A stretch of 35,936 nucleotides of DNA from SZUA-451 sp034721895 (GTDB lineage: Bacteria > Campylobacterota > Campylobacteria > Campylobacterales > Sulfurovaceae), in NCBI GenBank assembly GCA_034721895.1, contig JAYEND010000091.1, positions 1-35,936 on the forward strand, given 5' to 3'. A model generated the notes under the pieces. The model ran no database searches, had not been told where the DNA came from, and worked only from the letters and a program-made list of their open reading frames with translations. Positions 30,213-35,936 of this stretch are shown piece by piece (position 1 is the first letter of the stretch; each line of letters opens with the position of its first letter). The position numbers and the translations under genes are program-made.

Positions 30213-33200
30213 TCAAAACGCTTGCCCTATCTGAAAGTAGACAGCATACTGTGAAGGGTCTTGCACATTCATACCTACATCAACACTTAACGGTCCGATC
30301 GGCGTGATGTACCGTACGCCCACCCCGGCTGATGACAGAATATCTCCGGTAAAATCAAATTTGTCGTTTGTCAACATCGAATTATCAGTGAAAACCGCAC
30401 CGTAAAGTTTTTCCCAGATCGGGTAATTTGCTTCGACAGTAAGGTTGGCCGCCGTCGATCCCCCTGCTATCCCGTAAGAAGTAGGAGACAAAACAACCCC
30501 TACGCGCTTATAACCATACGCACGGTTGCTATTGATCCCACCGGCAAAGAAAAGCTTGGATTCAGGTATCTCATTTTGTATTTGGTCAACACTGCCGGCT
30601 TTGGCAACTGCTGCAAGTGTCAAATCATTGAAGGTGTAGATCGCTCTTCCCTCCAGGCCATATTTGAGATATGAGCTTGCCTCTTCATCATAAGGCAGGG
30701 CATACTCCACCATACCTGCGATATAATAACCATACTTCGGATCGATTTTGGAATCTCTGGCGTCATAAGAGAAACCAAGAAAAGGACCGGCCAGCAGAAA
30801 TGTTCCCGCTTCAACTGCCTGATTTGATTTATACTCCTCAAAAAGTGAAATATTGATATTTTCTACAGCAACCCCGGCTTTGACATTCAATTTCTCATCG
30901 GTATAGGCAAGAAAAGCCTGAGCATAAGTCTTTTCCTCACTAAACCCTGTATAGTCAAAATTGCTGTAACCGATTTTGCTTTTCATATCAATATAGTAGT
31001 CTGAGACAGTCAACAGTGCAGGTGCAAAATAGCTTACCTCTGCCAATTGTTCTATTTGAGAGTAGACAAGACCCAATCGAATATTTTTGGCATTTCCCAT
31101 AAAGTTTGCCCGGATGACTTCAGCTGACAAACGTACCCCGACACTGGTATCATATCTTATACCGCCATTAACATACCACGGTCTTGTGACCTCAGTCCCT
31201 ACGATATCTATCGGTACTACATTATAAAATTTCCGATCATAATTCACAAGCACTGAGTCAAAAGTATCAAGGCCATAAAGCGCTTCATAACTCTCCTGTA
31301 TTCGATCGGTACTGAAACGCTCCCCCTCTCTCGCTCTGACTCTTGACAATACCACCGAATCATCAATCGTCTCCAATCCTTCAACAGTCACTTTTCCAAA
31401 GGTACAGACACCACCCTTTTTCAAAGTAATAAATACATTGGCTTCATGCTTATCCAAATCTACATAGGCTTTACTGTCAAGATCATGGCTGCAATACCCA
31501 TCTTTTAATAACTTCTGAATGATCTCTCTTTTGATAGAGACAAATTCTTTGGCTCTGAAAATATTGCCTTTTTCAAATGTAAGCAGATCATCAATACCAT
31601 AATCACTCCTGATAGTGATATCACGGATCTTCACCGGTTCATTTTCGTCGATAGTTACAGAGACATTGGTTTTTGATATTTTGATCAAAAACTTGGCATC
31701 ATAAAAGCCCTCAGAATTGTAAAAATTTCGAAGTGACCCTTCCAGTGTGGGTAAAAGTTTATCTTTGATCCTGGGTTTATCTTTTTTCCAAAACTGAACT
31801 GTTTTTTTGGTATCAACACCCATCGCCTTCTGAAGATCTTTCTCATCAAAAACCTTCTGGCCGGCAAAACGGATCAAATGACTGGAAAGTACCGGCTCGT
31901 CATCAGTGGAAAAAAATGAAAAAATTGACTTTTTTGTTTTATTGATATCAACGGATCGGCCTATAAAAGGGAGCTTGTCAATATTGATTCCAATGCTTGA
32001 AAGCACTGACTTCGCCATCGCACCCCCGGCGTTTGAGAGAACTGACTGAGCCATCGTATTCCCCATCATCTTCATCATACTATCTTCACTGGTATCTTCG
32101 GCACCCTCTTGAGTGTCAAAGAGCAGTACTGAGAGTATCTCCTGCCTGGTCATGTGTGGTATCGAAGAGAGGATGATACTGGGGGCAGCGGGGTTTCCTG
32201 CTATCTGTGCAGTAATCTTAGTCTTGGCCGTCTTGTAGATAACAGCAATATCGAGGATGGGCTTCCTGGGATCTCCGGTAAAGTCCATGATACTTTTTTT
32301 GAAGACAAATTTCTTATTTTGAAAGCGATAAGTTGAACCTTCAAGAATTTCTACTGTTCCCAGAACACCAATAGGATCTTTGGCTGCCTTTAGTATCAAG
32401 AGGTCAGCTTTGATTTCCATATTAGCATCGGTTGTCTTATAAAGAAGTGGTTTCTCTGTATTGACTATGATGGAAGCGATCAGATTATCCATGAAGGGGC
32501 TTGGCTTTTCCTTCTTCATATCCTGCACGATGACAATATCACTGTCCGATGCAAAAGTCTTGGTATCCACGTCATAATAGATGTTTCCACCCATGATAGT
32601 GATCGTACCCTCGATGGCTGTTTTGCCACCCTCAAGCCTGGTCTCGATATCAATACGACTGGCCAGATCAACTATCTCATTCGAGATATTCAAGGGGTCG
32701 GCATAAGCAAGGATCTCACCCTTCTTATTCTCGATATTGTATTTCCCTGTCACTTTCAACTCATCATTGATCCAGAGAGGTGAAATCTCTATGTTTCCTT
32801 CTTTGAGACTGATCACTGAGGGTTTTGTGGCAAATATTTTCTGTTCCTGGAAAGTGGTGTGATACTTGTTGAGTGTCAGAACAGAATTGACAAAGCCCAG
32901 TGAAACCATTGTATCATTCAAAATATGCTCTGTTTCTCCATCTGCTTTGTAGATCAACCTATTGGAATTGAGGTTGAGTTCCAGATCTTTCATATCCGTC
33001 AAGACAATAGAAACCTCCGCATCCCCATCCAATGGCGGCAGATCAAAAGCATAGATCGTATTGATCTGTTTCAGCAGGCTCTGTAGCGATGAAACACTAT
33101 TTTCGAGTATAATCTTCTTCTCTACATTTCCGCTAAATACGAATTTAGCGCCACCCAACACCAGATCACCATCAAAATCTTTGTTCTCCGGACTGAATGT

Positions 33201-35363
33201 CACTTTGGAAGTGAGTCCTTTGGATCTCATATCGACATGCACTGCCTTCTCTGCCAATGTGACATCAGCATGCAATGGACTGAGAGCATCGAGGTTCAAC
33301 TCTTTGCTGAAGCCTCTCAGGAGTGAATCTTTAGGGAAAATGGTTTTTGTTAAAACTTTCAACTCTTTATCATAAGTGATATTTGCATCGATATTGGCGA
33401 TATTGGAAGTGATCCTGGCTGTGGCCTTAAGCGGTGTGATTTTGGCAAAATCCAAAGGGACATGAATGTCAAGTGACGCTTTTGCCGGCTGAAGCGGTTC
33501 AGGCAATGAAACCATATTTTTCAGCACAAGGGGTTCTTTCGTCGAGAGCGCGAAATCCCCTTTTTTGAAATCCGGGGAGACGAATTTTCCTTTCAGGCCC
33601 TCTGAATCTATGAGTGCTTCAATGCTTTTGGCATCACCGTGATAAATGATCTTTAGATCATTTAAAGGCTTGGTATAATTACCGTCGATCCCCTCCAACT
33701 TACCCGGATCAACCTCTCCTTTATAATTCAGAGCACCATTCTCGAAAGTCAAAAAGTTTTCAAGATGAATATCTTTGGCATAGGGTGTTGAAATATTTCC
33801 CTCATTTTCAACTGTTAGTTTAGCTTCAGGGATCAGATAAGTGATACGGTTTTCCAAATAGAGATAGTTGACATTGAATCCACCCTCTTCTGCCTGGAGG
33901 ATCTCTTCTCCCTTGATATCAAAATCTATGACTGCCTGCTTTTCATCAATATTTATATTCAGAGGAATATCGCCCAGGGCATCCTCTTTCAGAGGAATCT
34001 TGTAAGTCTCATAGAGTTCTTTGAGCGGCGTGACATGCCCTTTGCTCTCTATCTGGTTATCTTTGATCACCCCATGCTGCACAAGCGTCGTGAAACTGGT
34101 CACTGCATTGATATCGATCTCTCCACTCTCCGCAGCCAGTCTTTCAATATCGAACTTTACCTCTGTCGCATTCACCTCTGCACTGTTGACGAATACGGGA
34201 TCGTAGGTTGCACTTTTGATTGAGGTGTCCAGGTGTTTGACATAGAGAAACTTTGGCATCAGTGGGTTTACTGTGCTGTTATCATCTATTGTTTCGTCCT
34301 TGTGAGACTTTTTAGTCACAACTTCAACCGTCAGATTATCTTCTATTGATTTAACAAGCTCTGTCAAAGCGATCGTATCTATATCCTGCAGCGACAATGA
34401 CTCAACGGTAACTGTTTCATTTTTCAAGCTGCCATCTATAGAAAATCTGGAAAAGTTGGTATTGGCACGCAAAGAGAGATCACCCACCTGAACAGTATCA
34501 GGCTTAAGGTCTATCATCCCATGCAGATCAAGTATGACGGAAGTGATGTTCAGTTCCCCCCGACTCAATCTTATCTGAGGATAATCAGCAGGCTTGACTG
34601 TCACCCTGACAGTATCAACCTGCAGACTTTTGGGTATGACATCCTTCTCTCCGGCTTTATACCTCCTTATCACAGGATCTGCCGCTTTTTGGATCTTTTT
34701 ATGCATTTGTATCGCTATCATTTTTTTCATAAACTCATAAAATGCCATGGTATCAATATCTGAGATAGTAAGTTTTTTAACCCTGGCTTTTTTATCTTTA
34801 ATCCCACCATTGAGCTGCAAGGTGGTAACATTGTTCTCGATAGAAAGGGATAGGTCATCTATATTGATCCCTTTTCCATAGTAGTCCAAATCTTTTCCGT
34901 CTAATGCGATACTTTTAAATGCTATACCCTTTGCCTCAAAGGGCTTGACTGTCAAATGCAACTCTCCCATTCCGATCGAGACCGGTAGCACAAAAGAACC
35001 GTTATCGTCTTCTTTGGGCTCCGCAGGGATAAAAGCCTCTACAACTTTTGTGATAGTTTCAACATCCAGACCACTCGCATCCAGGTGGGTGATAGAAACT
35101 TTTTTATAGAGGAGTGCGGCAGGGTTCCACCCTACTTTCAGGCTGTCAAGCAGTTTGTCATCTTTAAAAGTCAGTCCATCAACTTCAAGGCCAGTGAGAA
35201 GACCACCGGAAATCTGTTTGTAGGAAAATCCATACTGCGGTGCATAAATATCTGCTGCCCACTGTATGGTTTTGGTCGAATTAAGTAAAAAAAGTAACGT
35301 AGTAACCGTAACTATGATGAGAGTCAGGAGTACATATCCGATCCATTTAAATACTCTTTTCAA
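30213..35363 (-). CDS. TamB-TamA fusion: envelope-spanning translocation and assembly protein
   Basis: A 1716-residue protein. Residues 8-27 are an N-terminal TM helix typical of TamB (KWIGYVLLTLIIVTVTTLLF). Residues about 30-1085 are a long beta-rich AsmA/TamB-type body with repeated short strands. The C-terminal TamB (DUF490) domain ends with ILEGSTYRFQNKKFVF, GDPRKPILDIAVIY and HMTRQEILSVLLFDTQEG. After a spacer (about 1090-1165) come POTRA-like repeats (about 1175-1390; NFYNSEGFYDAKFLI, VKIRDITI, FGKVTVEGLETID) and an Omp85 barrel (about 1395-1716). The barrel has GGINSNRAYGYKRVG (the VRGY-type motif), VGVRYITPIGPLSVDVG and terminal Phe in YFQIGQAF. TamA and TamB are normally separate proteins. 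The start is TTG 35363 with AGGA upstream. Inferred role: outer-membrane protein insertion or lipid transport. Confidence 0.88.
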   Translation of the reverse strand: MKRVFKWIGYVLLTLIIVTVTTLLFLLNSTKTIQWAADIYAPQYGFSYKQISGGLLTGLEVDGLTFKDDKLLDSLKVGWNPAALLYKKVSITHLDASGLDVETITKVVEAFIPAEPKEDDNGSFVLPVSIGMGELHLTVKPFEAKGIAFKSIALDGKDLDYYGKGINIDDLSLSIENNVTTLQLNGGIKDKKARVKKLTISDIDTMAFYEFMKKMIAIQMHKKIQKAADPVIRRYKAGEKDVIPKSLQVDTVRVTVKPADYPQIRLSRGELNITSVILDLHGMIDLKPDTVQVGDLSLRANTNFSRFSIDGSLKNETVTVESLSLQDIDTIALTELVKSIEDNLTVEVVTKKSHKDETIDDNSTVNPLMPKFLYVKHLDTSIKSATYDPVFVNSAEVNATEVKFDIERLAAESGEIDINAVTSFTTLVQHGVIKDNQIESKGHVTPLKELYETYKIPLKEDALGDIPLNINIDEKQAVIDFDIKGEEILQAEEGGFNVNYLYLENRITYLIPEAKLTVENEGNISTPYAKDIHLENFLTFENGALNYKGEVDPGKLEGIDGNYTKPLNDLKIIYHGDAKSIEALIDSEGLKGKFVSPDFKKGDFALSTKEPLVLKNMVSLPEPLQPAKASLDIHVPLDFAKITPLKATARITSNIANIDANITYDKELKVLTKTIFPKDSLLRGFSKELNLDALSPLHADVTLAEKAVHVDMRSKGLTSKVTFSPENKDFDGDLVLGGAKFVFSGNVEKKIILENSVSSLQSLLKQINTIYAFDLPPLDGDAEVSIVLTDMKDLELNLNSNRLIYKADGETEHILNDTMVSLGFVNSVLTLNKYHTTFQEQKIFATKPSVISLKEGNIEISPLWINDELKVTGKYNIENKKGEILAYADPLNISNEIVDLASRIDIETRLEGGKTAIEGTITIMGGNIYYDVDTKTFASDSDIVIVQDMKKEKPSPFMDNLIASIIVNTEKPLLYKTTDANMEIKADLLILKAAKDPIGVLGTVEILEGSTYRFQNKKFVFKKSIMDFTGDPRKPILDIAVIYKTAKTKITAQIAGNPAAPSIILSSIPHMTRQEILSVLLFDTQEGAEDTSEDSMMKMMGNTMAQSVLSNAGGAMAKSVLSSIGINIDKLPFIGRSVDINKTKKSIFSFFSTDDEPVLSSHLIRFAGQKVFDEKDLQKAMGVDTKKTVQFWKKDKPRIKDKLLPTLEGSLRNFYNSEGFYDAKFLIKISKTNVSVTIDENEPVKIRDITIRSDYGIDDLLTFEKGNIFRAKEFVSIKREIIQKLLKDGYCSHDLDSKAYVDLDKHEANVFITLKKGGVCTFGKVTVEGLETIDDSVVLSRVRAREGERFSTDRIQESYEALYGLDTFDSVLVNYDRKFYNVVPIDIVGTEVTRPWYVNGGIRYDTSVGVRLSAEVIRANFMGNAKNIRLGLVYSQIEQLAEVSYFAPALLTVSDYYIDMKSKIGYSNFDYTGFSEEKTYAQAFLAYTDEKLNVKAGVAVENINISLFEEYKSNQAVEAGTFLLAGPFLGFSYDARDSKIDPKYGYYIAGMVEYALPYDEEASSYLKYGLEGRAIYTFNDLTLAAVAKAGSVDQIQNEIPESKLFFAGGINSNRAYGYKRVGVVLSPTSYGIAGGSTAANLTVEANYPIWEKLYGAVFTDNSMLTNDKFDFTGDILSSAGVGVRYITPIGPLSVDVGMNVQDPSQYAVYFQIGQAF

Positions 35364-35463
35364 AACGACTGTCCTATCGGTGAAAGATGCACCATAGATA
35401 TCTTACCCTAAAAAAAGAAAAATTTATAAAGCACTGCATTATCGCTGAACTACAGTCCCAAGA

Positions 35464-35823
35464 TCAAGCAAACTCCAGCTTCTCCTTCTTGAAACGCTTA
35501 TATATTTCCAAATTCGTTGTTGCCTGACTCTCCAATATGTTTTCTCGGGCAAAGATTGACAGACCCCTGAAAAATTTCTTGATATTCTCGCTTGAAAAAG
35601 CCAGGGCTAGACTTCCGATGCCCATACCCGTCAGAAACGATACAACAGTATGTCCCTCAAGTTTTAACACTAATAAAATGGCAAAAATCCAAATCATGGC
35701 TCTGATGATACTGCCCAGCATTCCAAGAAGTTGCATATCAACTATTGTATCTGCTCTATTGGAAATGGGTACTAAATATTTTTTGATAACCACATTCATC
35801 AGGCGGGATAGGTGTCCATCCAC
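35464..35823 (-). pseudogene. MscS-family mechanosensitive channel gene with internal deletion
   Basis: A 119-codon frame. Residues 10-80 match the pore-proximal part of MscS-type channels: IIRAMIWIFAILLVLKLEG followed by the TM3 helix LTGMGIGSLALAFSSENIKKFFRGLSIF. The sequence then jumps directly to TTNLEIYKRFKKEKLEFA, which looks like the extreme C-terminus of the same family (NLEIYKRF--EGIEF). The whole beta domain and most of the alpha/beta domain, roughly 150 residues, are missing without loss of frame. The start is GTG 35823, overlapping the upstream transposase stop by one base. A channel lacking the cytoplasmic vestibule is unlikely to work normally, so it is called a pseudogene. Confidence 0.6.
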
Positions 35824-35936
35824 TACCTGTCACTCCTAAAAATCTTAGAAATCATAGCTGTAGAGAGACCCAAGTATCGTGCTAATTCACCCTGAGTATA
35901 GCCATCGTCCAACGCCTTCATTATGGCAGAGTTTCT
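35823..35936 (-). CDS. C-terminal tail of a REP-associated-type (Y1_Tnp) transposase, partial
   Basis: The gene enters from the right edge; only the last 37 codons are visible (RNSAIMKALDDGYTQGELAR then YLGLSTAMISKIFRSDR, stop). This is a helix-turn-helix of the kind found at the C-terminus of REP-associated tyrosine transposases (GYTQ-EIA-YLGLS-S-VSKI-R). Other DNA-binding proteins could end the same way, and the catalytic HUH domain would lie outside the window. Its stop overlaps the GTG of the mscS remnant. Confidence 0.5.
   Translation of the reverse strand, partial: RNSAIMKALDDGYTQGELARYLGLSTAMISKIFRSDR

Noticed and set aside
1..35936. CRISPR arrays, tRNA or rRNA genes
   Set aside because: No regularly spaced direct repeats of CRISPR size, no cloverleaf with a CCA-type acceptor end and no rRNA signature were seen on reading; a covariance-model scan would be decisive.

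Overview
The window looks like a chromosomal segment from a Campylobacterota (Epsilonproteobacteria) chemolithotroph, most like Sulfurovum and its relatives. The assignment rests on several features together: an ATP synthase operon with two b-type subunits but no a or c subunit genes, a parA-parB pair directly upstream of it, a Tol-Pal operon directly downstream, a Pal protein with the GNCDE variant of the OmpA motif, an uptake-type [NiFe] hydrogenase, and promoters made of a TATAAT box behind T-rich sequence. The species call is inference; no rRNA or other marker is present.

Layout. Bases 1-4316 form an accessory margin on the minus strand: a truncated Ala/Lys-rich repeat lipoprotein, a DUF533 protein, a small Cys-rich lipoprotein, a broken choloylglycine-hydrolase-type gene next to an IS5-type transposase remnant, a His/Tyr/Asn-rich lipoprotein and a YkuD L,D-transpeptidase. 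Bases 4386-17893 are a long, tightly packed minus-strand array in the order fmt, birA, parA, parB, atpF', atpF, atpH, atpA, atpG, atpD, atpC, tolQ, tolR, tolA, tolB, pal, cpoB. It links initiator-tRNA formylation, biotinylation, chromosome segregation, ATP synthesis and proton-motive-force-driven outer-membrane maintenance. Bases 17965-20587 hold mgtE, a decayed hsdS tail and a DEDDh exonuclease.

Bases 20665-24860 encode a [NiFe] hydrogenase whose small subunit is the C-terminal part of an 810-residue protein. Its N-terminal half is a NirB-like FAD/NAD(P) oxidoreductase with a BFD-type [2Fe-2S] domain. With no Tat signal and no membrane anchor, this looks like a cytosolic H2:NAD(P) enzyme. 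Bases 24964-28561 hold pyk, proB and obg. A second YkuD L,D-transpeptidase and a divergent small lipoprotein follow.

Bases 30213-35363 encode a 1716-residue protein that joins a complete TamB-like part (N-terminal inner-membrane anchor, periplasmic body, TamB domain) to a complete TamA-like part (POTRA domains and a 16-strand-type Omp85 barrel ending in Phe). One chain would then span the whole envelope. The right edge holds an internally deleted MscS-family gene and the tail of a REP-associated-type transposase.

Most unusual features: the TamB-TamA single chain, the flavoprotein-hydrogenase fusion with its Asn in place of a proximal-cluster Cys, and a cluster of small gene remnants (hydrolase, IS5 transposase, hsdS, lytic transglycosylase, mscS, tolA tail) around an otherwise conserved core.
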